Source: a virus
Virus record (IMG/VR): IMGVR_UViG_3300050119_000036
Coordinates: 1 to 26,055 of that record
Length of the DNA stretch: 26,055 nt
Direction: 5' to 3' (one strand)
Below the pieces are notes generated by a model. It saw nothing but the letters and a program-made list of their open reading frames with translations. It was not told where the DNA came from and did not search any database. Positions 21,476 to 26,055 of this stretch are shown here, one piece after another. How positions within the stretch are numbered: the first letter of the stretch is position 1; each line of letters opens with the position of its first letter. Made by a program: the position numbers and the translations under genes.

Positions 21476-21642
21476 GGTGGCATCATCGTGCACCGTCGCG
21501 ACCCGCCCCTACGGTAGGAGTTGAGATCAAAACCACAACATGTAGTGTCTGACAGGCGCCAGGCAGCAGCGCCAGCACCTGTGGCGCTACAGATCGACAA
21601 GCGACACCCGCACGGCAACCGATCATCGACATACACATTCAT
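21472..21642 (-). CDS. Possible small Cys-rich protein (56 aa)
   Basis: An open frame in the gap between the HNH gene and the 64-residue gene. It ends with TGA overlapping a further ATG, the junction type used all over this window. The product has six Cys (DDRLPCGCRLSICSATGAG and TTCCGFDLNS). No clear ribosome site precedes the ATG, and composition does not prove coding, so it is a weak call. Otherwise the gap 21411-21694 holds nothing I can support. Confidence 0.3.
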   Translation of the reverse strand: MNVYVDDRLPCGCRLSICSATGAGAAAWRLSDTTCCGFDLNSYRRGGSRRCTMMPP

Positions 21643-21694
21643 GCTGATCACGAATCGCCACCCGTGGTGTCACCCCGGATGTCATCTGGATAGA

Positions 21695-22348
21695 TCACCA
21701 TGTGCGTGATGCCTGTCCACCACCAACCGAACCACCTTGCCGTGCGGCGTACCACTCGGCAACCAACGCACGACTGGCATCGTCCAGGTGGTCTGGGTTA
21801 TGTGCTGCCTCATCGCCATCAACGGTGACGACGGTATGGTGGGGGAACAAGGCAACGGCGTTCGGGTTCGATGATGTGATCCAACACCGTGTGGACGTTA
21901 GGTCACCACGACGAACGGCGTTCAACATCGCATTGCGTTGTTCGTTCGTATGATTAAGCGTTGTGGCGTTTAAGTGGTTTGGATCGTATCCGAGTGATCG
22001 TGCGATCATACCGAAGTCAATGATCTGATCGTCAGTCGAACGATGCGCCAGACAGTACTCATACAACGGTGCATACGGTGGTCCAATCACCAACACGACA
22101 ATCGTCTTAGAACGTCGCCAACGATCTATCGCTGTATGGTTCACACGACCGCTGTTACACGCCTTACACGCTGCTCGTAAGTTGTCAGGATCAAACGACG
22201 GTCCCAGTGGTGGTGGAACGATGTGATCGACAGCCGTTGCCGTTACTCTGCACCGTTTGCCGCGGATCTGGCAAATGTAACCGTCGCGCTCCAGAACCGA
22301 CTTGCGAACTCGCGCCCATGGACCGGAATATTGAGGTGGTCGAGTCAT
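21695..22348 (-). CDS. HNH endonuclease fused to degenerate P-loop domain
   Basis: A 217-residue protein. Residues about 10-70 are an HNH nuclease: RVRKSVLERDGYICQIRGKRC (Cys26, Cys33), AVDHIVP with His42, DNLRAACKACNSGR with Asn56, Cys61 and Cys64. Residues about 82-205 follow the course of a P-loop kinase-like NTPase (VVLVIGPP, IIDFGMIARSLG, NAMLNAVRRG, a CWITSSNPNA strand, HHTVVTVD), but the Walker A loop reads GPPYAPLYE where GPPxxGKST would be expected, so nucleotide binding through Lys is lost. The ATG overlaps the preceding stop. It is visibly less GC-rich than the structural genes, suggesting acquisition. It may act in DNA cutting for packaging, or as a homing nuclease. Confidence 0.75.
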   Translation of the reverse strand: MTRPPQYSGPWARVRKSVLERDGYICQIRGKRCRVTATAVDHIVPPPLGPSFDPDNLRAACKACNSGRVNHTAIDRWRRSKTIVVLVIGPPYAPLYEYCLAHRSTDDQIIDFGMIARSLGYDPNHLNATTLNHTNEQRNAMLNAVRRGDLTSTRCWITSSNPNAVALFPHHTVVTVDGDEAAHNPDHLDDASRALVAEWYAARQGGSVGGGQASRTW

Positions 22349-22452
22349 TTGACGCCAATCGCTTGCGCCACATAGAACGCAAGCACCCAACCGATGAAGG
22401 ATATAGCCGTCAAAGCGACAAAACCGGCTGCAATCAGCGCGTAGCGGATCAT
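22345..22452 (-). CDS. Micro membrane protein (35 aa)
   Basis: The ATG overlaps the glycosyltransferase stop (ATGA), and the TGA overlaps the HNH ATG (ATGA). Nearly the whole chain is one hydrophobic helix (ALIAAGFVALTAISFIGWVL) with a short polar end. Double coupling supports translation. The function is unknown. It might anchor or assist its partner gene, or be a superinfection or signalling peptide, but nothing in the sequence decides this. Confidence 0.5.
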   Translation of the reverse strand: MIRYALIAAGFVALTAISFIGWVLAFYVAQAIGVK

Positions 22453-23108
22453 CTCGCGCCACCACCGTCGATCCAATAGCCGACCTGCGGGTATTCGACC
22501 GTGATCTTTGGCACAAACACGAATTCGACGCCAGCTTGCAGCCAGTGATCGACCAGAATGCCGTCCATCGCATATGAGTCGCCGCCAGCTGTATGCGGGT
22601 CCCAGGTGGCTACGTTCTCGAGTAGTTCCGTTCGGTGGACGATTACAGAGGCGTCAATATGGTTCACGGCGCTACCGGCAGCGATTTGACCGTCTCCGAG
22701 AACTCGACCGTCCGGATATGCCAGCTGCGAGTAGGCAAAACCGGCATTCGGGTGACAATCCAGCGCGGCGACTAACGCAGCAAGGTGGTTTGGTCGCCAA
22801 ACGTTGTCATCGTCGAGGTAGGCCATATACGGTGTCTTGGCGAGCAGGCCGGCCAAAACGCGATTCCAATGTCCCGGCGTTCCGTGCGGACGACCAAGTT
22901 CGCGAACGTCGTAGTGGTCGGCGCGAAGCAGATCGAGTTGCGGGATGTTCTCCCACAAGATCGACCACAGCGCGGAGTCATGACCGTTCGGAACGATCAT
23001 GTGGGTCCAATCGGTGAACGTCTGCGCACGAACGGAGTGAATTGCAGCTAGGAGCTTGTCGTGTCGCGCCGATACGGTCGGCGTAACAACGGTAACGCGC
23101 CTGGTCAC
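22449..23108 (-). CDS. GT-A family glycosyltransferase (family 2-like)
   Basis: A 219-residue enzyme with VTVVTPTVSARHDKLLAAIHSV at its N-terminus, QTFTDWTHMIVPNG, and the nucleotide-sugar-binding motif AYLDDDNVW (Asp99-Asp101). A later HIDASVIVHRTELL block and WLQAGVEFVFV complete the GT-A pattern. It should transfer a sugar from a nucleotide donor, possibly to phage DNA, virion protein or host surface. The start is a GTG directly after an in-frame TAA, so it cannot be longer. Composition is less GC-rich than the head genes. It is a second glycosyltransferase besides the two-domain enzyme at 13472-15070. Confidence 0.8.
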   Translation of the reverse strand: MTRRVTVVTPTVSARHDKLLAAIHSVRAQTFTDWTHMIVPNGHDSALWSILWENIPQLDLLRADHYDVRELGRPHGTPGHWNRVLAGLLAKTPYMAYLDDDNVWRPNHLAALVAALDCHPNAGFAYSQLAYPDGRVLGDGQIAAGSAVNHIDASVIVHRTELLENVATWDPHTAGGDSYAMDGILVDHWLQAGVEFVFVPKITVEYPQVGYWIDGGGAR

Positions 23109-23112
23109 TTAG

Positions 23113-23283
23113 TCACGGCTCCAGCCCCTGGGCCGCCGCTTGCAGGGCATACCATCCAGGCTTGAGTGACCCGGCAGAACCAGCGGGTCCGACGACCAGC
23201 CCAGAGGTGCCCGCGGCCGAACGCGGCATTGGGGTGTGTGTTTCATGTGTCCGCTGGTAAGCGGGCAGCTCTAGGATGGTCAT
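23113..23283 (-). CDS. Small hypothetical protein (56 aa)
   Basis: An open frame whose ATG overlaps the stop of the 94-residue gene (ATGA). The product is Gly/Ala/Pro-rich with LVVGPAGSAGSLKPGWYALQ near the centre, a phrase reminiscent of small phage 'GLVVGPAGSAGS..P.WYAL' proteins, but I cannot name a family. It ends a few bases before the glycosyltransferase start. No TM or metal motif. Confidence 0.5.
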   Translation of the reverse strand: MTILELPAYQRTHETHTPMPRSAAGTSGLVVGPAGSAGSLKPGWYALQAAAQGLEP

Positions 23284-23564
23284 TCGTCGGTGTCGTCAGC
23301 CTCTTCCAGCGCGATGACTGGAAACAGCCGACCGTGGACGTAGCCAGACACCATCGACTCAGCCCATTCGGGCGAGAAGCCGTCAGCGCCGGTCGTCAGT
23401 TCGTGGCGGAACGACTTTGCATCGTCGGCTATGTCCCGCAGGAAGGTCCGCTCGTTATCGACTTCGACGCGGCGAGCGTTGGCGGCTTTGAAGATGTCGT
23501 CCAGCGCGCGAGGCGTCAGAATCGGCTTTGACCTTGGTGTGGCCTTAGTGGTCCGAACGGTCAT
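23280..23564 (-). CDS. Hypothetical acidic protein (94 aa)
   Basis: An ATG at 23564 with GGAGGA and a seven-base spacer. It has a basic start (MTVRTTKATPRSK), then a helical, charged body (DDIFKAANARRVEVDNERTF), and an acidic end (EEADDTDE). Its start lies inside the end of the ribbon-helix-helix gene by 20 bases. This pairing looks like an antitoxin-toxin layout, but the sequence matches no toxin I know, so I leave it as hypothetical. Confidence 0.65.
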   Translation of the reverse strand: MTVRTTKATPRSKPILTPRALDDIFKAANARRVEVDNERTFLRDIADDAKSFRHELTTGADGFSPEWAESMVSGYVHGRLFPVIALEEADDTDE

Positions 23565-23745
23565 TGGCGACTCCTCCAAGGTCGATCCGCTCGATCCGGG
23601 CACCGTGAGGAGCCATTTCTGCGATCTGCCTGGTCTCCTCCACGGCCTGGACGAGGGCCTCGGTCCGGCTGATCCTCTTCTTCGTTGCGAGTTCATCCAA
23701 GGCACGTAGCGTCGCATCGGGCAATTCCACTTGGACAGTGGTCAC
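23545..23745 (-). CDS. Ribbon-helix-helix DNA-binding protein
   Basis: A 66-residue protein. The first 40 residues match the MetJ/Arc/CopG class: a short strand (TVQVELPDA), then helix LRALDELATKKR, a turn at IS and helix RTEALVQAVEET. Such dimers bind operator DNA through the paired strand. The tail is a basic/polar extension. Start overlaps the preceding gene (GTGA-like junction at 23742-23745). It is a candidate for the factor that binds one of the palindromic operators in the left part of the window, which is a guess to be tested. Confidence 0.7.
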   Translation of the reverse strand: MTTVQVELPDATLRALDELATKKRISRTEALVQAVEETRQIAEMAPHGARIERIDLGGVANDRSDH

Positions 23746-24017
23746 GGTGTCCTCTCAGCGGGGGGATTGCAGACGTACACGATGCCAGCGAGCATCAGGC
23801 CAACACCGAAACGGTCGATAGAACTGAGAACATAACGATTACAGCGGTAGCAGCACAATCCGCGGTAGGCGCCCGTCTTGTGGTCGTGATCGACCGCCAA
23901 GCGACGGTTCGGCGATGGTGGGCGGCCGCAGACGGCACATACTCCGCCTTGCTTCGCGAGCTCGGCGTCATAGTCGACCTTCGGAACCGGCGTCCTTGGC
24001 CTCCGTCGTGTCGGCAT
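23742..24017 (-). CDS. HNH protein, recombination endonuclease VII-like
   Basis: I choose the ATG at 24017 because GGAGGA lies six bases upstream, giving 91 residues. The core is CAVCGRP (Cys27, Cys30), LAVDHDHKTG (Asp43-His46), YRGLCCYRCNRYV (Cys56, Cys59, Asn60): the beta-beta-alpha metal nuclease centre of the endonuclease VII/HNH group. T4-type endonuclease VII resolves branched DNA before packaging; small actinophage versions occur widely with untested roles. A hydrophobic C-terminal stretch (about 70-83) is unusual. The N-terminal half of larger family members is absent here. Confidence 0.8.
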   Translation of the reverse strand: MPTRRRPRTPVPKVDYDAELAKQGGVCAVCGRPPSPNRRLAVDHDHKTGAYRGLCCYRCNRYVLSSIDRFGVGLMLAGIVYVCNPPAERTP

Positions 24018-24186
24018 CGGATTCCTCCGGAGGTGGCCCACGACGCCGCCCGGCTCGGCCCCACGGAGGCACCAGGCCGTAGGTATCGATGCTGGGCATC
24101 TTGTCGCTCGGCCGTGGCGACTTCGGATCGTGCTCCCTGAGCCATGTGTCGGCCTCGTCGGACTCGGCGAAGTAGTCGGCTCTCAT
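23968..24186 (-). CDS. Hypothetical protein (72 aa)
   Basis: An ATG inside the first copy of the 61-bp tandem repeat opens a 72-residue frame that begins MRADYFAESDEADTWLREHD and then becomes Pro/Arg/Glu-rich and disordered. It overlaps the next gene by about 50 bases. No family recognised. GAGGAGGTG lies 11-20 bases upstream and may act as a ribosome site. Confidence 0.55.
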   Translation of the reverse strand: MRADYFAESDEADTWLREHDPKSPRPSDKMPSIDTYGLVPPWGRAGRRRGPPPEESDADTTEAKDAGSEGRL

Positions 24187-24294
24187 TTTAGTCCTACACC
24201 TCCTCTCCGCAAAAGGTGTTTAGTCCGGCGAAGTAGTCGGCTCTCATTTTAGTCCTACACCTCCTCTCCGCAAAAGGTGTTTAGTCCGGCGAAG
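24165..24294. repeat. 61-bp tandem duplication across a gene junction
   Basis: Two exact copies (24165-24225 and 24226-24286) are followed by eight bases of a third. The unit spans the last codons and stop of the helix-turn-helix gene and the start codon and first codons of the 72-residue gene. Both genes survive, and a chimeric mini-frame is created between them. Confidence 0.95.
24194..24247 (-). CDS. Chimeric 17-residue mini-ORF made by the duplication
   Basis: The duplicated start codon opens a frame reading MRADYFAGLNTFCGEEV then stop: the first seven residues equal the start of the 72-residue gene and the last ten equal the end of the helix-turn-helix gene. It has the same upstream sequence as the real gene. 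It may be translated, but function is doubtful. Confidence 0.3.
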   Translation of the reverse strand: MRADYFAGLNTFCGEEV

Positions 24295-24695
24295 CCCCGC
24301 AGCTTGGCCAGGGCGTCAAATACGTGAACGCGGACTGTCGGAGCGGCGATGCTCAGCCAGCCTCCGATCTCTCTGCTCGTGTGGTCGAAGATATGAAGCT
24401 CCATCACCTGCCGCTGCCGTTCGGTTAGACCGGCAGCGGCATACACGTCGTTCGTGTTCTGGCAATCGTGCTCCTTCATCCATGCTGCGGTCTGTCCGTG
24501 AAGAACTGCCGGCGTCTCCTTCGACCTCCAGGCGACGATGTCGGCCAGCCAGCTGGTCACGCCCCATATCTCGGCATCCACCATCGCGGCGGCAATGGCG
24601 AACTCGGTGGGTATCCCCCGGTAGGCGCGTTCGGGCGCGACCGGATAACCACCTCCGTCGTAGACGCTGAGGCGCGTCCCCTCGGGCCAAGTCAC
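24255..24695 (-). CDS. Helix-turn-helix protein (sigma region 4 / LuxR-like)
   Basis: A 146-residue product from a GTG that overlaps the stop of the preceding micro gene (GTGA). Residues 90-133 (GLTERQRQVMELHIFDHTS, then REIGGWLSIAAPTVRVHV) fit the four-helix HTH of sigma-70 region 4 and LuxR C-terminal domains, with 'L..rq..v..l......s..EIa..L.....tVr.h...al.kL'. The N-terminal 85 residues have no known domain. Likely a phage transcription regulator or sigma-like factor acting on host RNA polymerase. The start could also be a downstream ATG. The gene's last bases are duplicated in the 61-bp repeat. Confidence 0.7.
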   Translation of the reverse strand: MTWPEGTRLSVYDGGGYPVAPERAYRGIPTEFAIAAAMVDAEIWGVTSWLADIVAWRSKETPAVLHGQTAAWMKEHDCQNTNDVYAAAGLTERQRQVMELHIFDHTSREIGGWLSIAAPTVRVHVFDALAKLRGFAGLNTFCGEEV

Positions 24696-24784
24696 TGCTC
24701 CGGCTCGCGTCCTGCCGCCCACACGATCAGCCCGCAAGCGACCAGGATGCCGAACACGCCCAACCACGAGAACAGCCCAATCAT
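24692..24784 (-). CDS. Micro membrane protein 3 (30 aa)
   Basis: The ATG overlaps the stop of the previous micro gene (ATGA at 24781-24784), and its TGA overlaps the HTH gene's GTG. One hydrophobic helix (GLFSWLGVFGILVACGLIVW) is followed by AAGREPEQ. Third of three such frames in a row; membrane location is likely, function unknown. Confidence 0.5.
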   Translation of the reverse strand: MIGLFSWLGVFGILVACGLIVWAAGREPEQ

Positions 24785-24897
24785 GGGTGCGCCAGGATCA
24801 GGTAGCCGAAGATGGCGAACGAGATCACCCAGAACAGGCAGCAGCCGGTGACGCGGAGGCGGCATCCGTACGGGTACGTGTCGTCCCAGAAGCTCAT
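24781..24897 (-). CDS. Micro membrane protein 2 (38 aa)
   Basis: The ATG overlaps the preceding micro gene's stop (ATGA). A polar start (MSFWDDTYPYGCRLRV) is followed by a hydrophobic helix (CCLFWVISFAIFGYLIL). Three Cys residues lie near the membrane boundary. No family recognised. Confidence 0.5.
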   Translation of the reverse strand: MSFWDDTYPYGCRLRVTGCCLFWVISFAIFGYLILAHP

Positions 24898-24995
24898 GGC
24901 GTCTCGTCCAGCTTCCGAAACTCCTTGCAGACGTGAGCGTCTACCAGATAGGTGCCAAGAACTCCCAGCGCGAACCCGATCACGAACAGGATCAT
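24894..24995 (-). CDS. Micro membrane protein 1 (33 aa)
   Basis: The ATG overlaps the exonuclease stop (ATGA at 24992-24995) and the TGA overlaps the next ATG. An N-terminal hydrophobic helix (ILFVIGFALGVLGTYLV) is followed by a polar, charged tail (CKEFRKLDETP). No family recognised; support comes from the repeated coupling pattern. Confidence 0.5.
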   Translation of the reverse strand: MILFVIGFALGVLGTYLVDAHVCKEFRKLDETP

Positions 24996-25561
24996 CGTAT
25001 ATACCCCAACTCAGCCAACTTCTCGGCCACGCGGATAGTCAAGCGCACGTCGGACCGGCAACGATCCAGCACGGTCGCCCGCTTCGCCTTGGTCTCCATC
25101 GACCATAGGTACTCCCACTCAGTCTCGGACAGGTGCTTCTTCCCCTCTGACAGCTCGAAGTGGAGGCAGAATGCTTCTAGACTCCTGGCAATGCCCTTTG
25201 TGACGATCAGGTCCCGCAGCGTGTCGCGGGCCAGCTTCGGCTTCAGCGGCGCCAGATGGCAGCGAAGCCGCGCGCCCTGGAGAACGGGGTTGTCGTGTTG
25301 TCGAATGTTGTGGCCGCACACGACATCGATCTGGTCCCAGAACTCCGTCCTGAAGCGCTCGAGCCCATCCGTCAAGTCGCTGATCGAGTCCTTGACCATG
25401 AGATTGGGCCTGCCGGCGTTCCTGTGCCAGTAGCCCTCGACTCCATCGAGACTCCAGGCGATCGCGATAGGCAGGGTGAGCGGCGCGTGCTCGCGGAAGC
25501 TCGTCGGCCCGTTCTCAACGTCGTAGAACCCCACGCGCAGCGGGGTCATCCTAGCTTCCAT
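24992..25561 (-). CDS. DEDD-type 3'-5' exonuclease / RNase H-like protein
   Basis: A 189-residue protein with the three exonuclease motifs: VGFYDVENGP (Asp14, Glu16), VVCGHNIRQHDNPVLQ (Asp90), and RCRSDVRLTIRVAEKL (Asp171). Between them lies ARDTLRDLI followed by KGIARSLEAF and KKHLSETEWEYLW, as in RNase H-like phage exonucleases. Expected role is 3'-5' hydrolysis of DNA or RNA with two metal ions in the cytoplasm. In many relatives the last motif is YCxxDV; here it is RCRSDV, so the usual Tyr is replaced by Arg. The ATG at 25561 overlaps the previous gene; an ATG at 25549 with GGAA upstream is an alternative start. Confidence 0.75.
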   Translation of the reverse strand: MEARMTPLRVGFYDVENGPTSFREHAPLTLPIAIAWSLDGVEGYWHRNAGRPNLMVKDSISDLTDGLERFRTEFWDQIDVVCGHNIRQHDNPVLQGARLRCHLAPLKPKLARDTLRDLIVTKGIARSLEAFCLHFELSEGKKHLSETEWEYLWSMETKAKRATVLDRCRSDVRLTIRVAEKLAELGYIR

Positions 25562-25811
25562 CTGACAGGTATCCGGCGATCTCGACGCTGCTAAAATGCA
25601 TCTCCTCGGCCACTGCCGCTAAGTTAGAGGCCTCGTCGATGGTTCGCTTGATCTCGGCATAGGCGTGCTCACGGGCAACCGCAGCCTCACGGCGCTGTCG
25701 TAGGCGGAACTCCTCGGATGCGGGCATCTGGGCTATCCTGATCTGTGACCGGACCTGGTCGCACGCGGCTGCCGTGGCTAAGCGCTGGCGCTGTTCTGGC
25801 GTGAGTGCCAT
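25551..25811 (-). CDS. Hypothetical helical protein (86 aa)
   Basis: An ATG with GGAGA upstream. The product is helical and charged (MALTPEQRQRLATAAACDQV, FRLRQRREAAVAREHAYAEI), with a final MHFSSVEIAGYLSDGS block that might be the second helix of a small HTH. No family recognised. It overlaps the preceding repeat-bearing frame by 34 bases and the exonuclease gene by 11 bases. Confidence 0.65.
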   Translation of the reverse strand: MALTPEQRQRLATAAACDQVRSQIRIAQMPASEEFRLRQRREAAVAREHAYAEIKRTIDEASNLAAVAEEMHFSSVEIAGYLSDGS

Positions 25812-26055
25812 TCGTTCTCCTTTTGGTTCCAGTAGGCGACGGCTCGGCGGGACGCTCCGATGGCAGCCTCGAGCGAGCCACCACCGCGACGGCGTTCCTC
25901 GGCCGTGAAGGTGTGGTTACCGCGACGGCATTCCTCGGCCGTGAAGGTGTGGTTACGTCCACCGCCCCCGCCCCTCCTGCACTCCTCGGCCGTGAAGACG
26001 TGGCGCTCGGCGGGTCGGGCGTGAGCCGCCTTCGCAGCGGCGGAGCGTGGGTCTT
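25778..26055 (-). CDS. Repeat-bearing protein, partial (starts beyond window)
   Basis: An open frame enters from the right edge and ends with TAG at 25778-25780. Three copies of an H(T/V)FTAEE(C/R)RRG unit (two nearly identical, encoded by a 36-bp tandem repeat at 25885-25956, and a diverged third) are followed by LEAAIGASRRAVAYWNQKE. A short motif of helix plus 'RRGG' recalls small DNA-binding motifs such as NUMOD3 or KGG-type repeats, but the match is loose. The start and most of the protein may lie outside the window. It could bind nucleic acid; function unproven. Confidence 0.55.
   Translation of the reverse strand, partial: DPRSAAAKAAHARPAERHVFTAEECRRGGGGGRNHTFTAEECRRGNHTFTAEERRRGGGSLEAAIGASRRAVAYWNQKENEWHSRQNSASA
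25885..25956. repeat. 36-bp tandem repeat in coding DNA
   Basis: Two adjacent 36-bp units (25885-25920 and 25921-25956) differ at one base (G to A). A diverged third copy of the central CTCGGCCGTGAAG core begins near 25980. The length is a multiple of three, so it repeats a 12-residue protein unit in frame. Confidence 0.9.

Noticed and set aside
23280-23745. Toxin-antitoxin pair (ribbon-helix-helix plus 94-residue gene)
   Set aside because: The regulator-like gene is convincing, but the partner has no feature of a known toxin; overlap is common everywhere in this window.
1-26055. tRNA genes, integrase, attachment sites or insertion sequences
   Set aside because: None seen by eye on either strand; no recombinase motifs among the translated frames.

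Overview
This 26 kb window is the structural and lysis half of a tailed double-stranded DNA phage or prophage of siphovirus type. It carries an HK97-fold head, a tail tube and a long tape-measure protein. All convincing genes lie on the minus strand, so transcription runs from right (26055) to left (1). The DNA is GC-rich, GTG and TTG starts are common, and Shine-Dalgarno sites are strong (AGGAGG-like). One clear promoter is TTGACA-N17-TAGGGT. The terminase, minor tail protein and modular lysin resemble those of phages of high-GC Gram-positive bacteria, so an actinobacterial host is the best inference, not a proven one. No integrase, tRNA, CRISPR array or host gene was seen.

Layout in transcription order. 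(1) 26055-21035: an accessory block of small, mostly unknown genes. It includes a repeat-bearing partial protein, a DEDD-type exonuclease, three overlapping micro membrane proteins, a helix-turn-helix protein, an HNH (endonuclease VII-like) protein, a ribbon-helix-helix protein, a GT-A glycosyltransferase, an HNH protein fused to a degenerate P-loop domain, and a small zinc-ribbon-like protein. (2) 21045-15469: packaging and head genes: small and large terminase, portal, prohead protease and major capsid protein. (3) 15381-11568: a two-domain glycosyltransferase, a nine-residue-repeat miniprotein, an Ig-like protein, a head-tail connector, a 23-residue membrane peptide and a probable tail terminator. 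(4) 11575-5391: major tail protein, tail chaperones G/GT joined by a -1 frameshift at CCCTTTC, a gp10-like protein, a truncated endonuclease VII-like protein, tape measure, minor tail protein and tail-tip or fibre protein. (5) 5391-1475: lysis region with a coiled-coil/membrane protein, a one-TM holin candidate, a lysin (papain-like peptidase plus GH25 muramidase plus C-terminal domain), a two-TM holin candidate and a second, stand-alone papain-like peptidase. (6) 1051-1: four small unknown genes behind their own promoter.

Most neighbouring genes overlap by 1-20 bases (ATGA, GTGA, TGATG and TAATG junctions), which implies long polycistronic transcripts with coupled translation. Two non-coding islands break this chain. 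The first (2467-2898) holds three exact tandem copies of a 98-bp unit, each with a candidate minus-strand promoter whose -10 box lies inside a 14-bp palindrome, placed just before the holin/peptidase pair. The second (1052-1474) holds a strong minus-strand terminator, a 21-bp palindrome, five perfect 17-bp iterons rich in CTAG, a CG run and a promoter for the leftmost genes.

The observations most worth a second look are the triplicated promoter/operator module, the iteron island, an internal translation start that would release the lysin's C-terminal domain, an apparent +1 frame change joining small and large terminase at a CCC codon, the nine-residue-repeat miniprotein, and a 61-bp duplication that created a chimeric mini-ORF.
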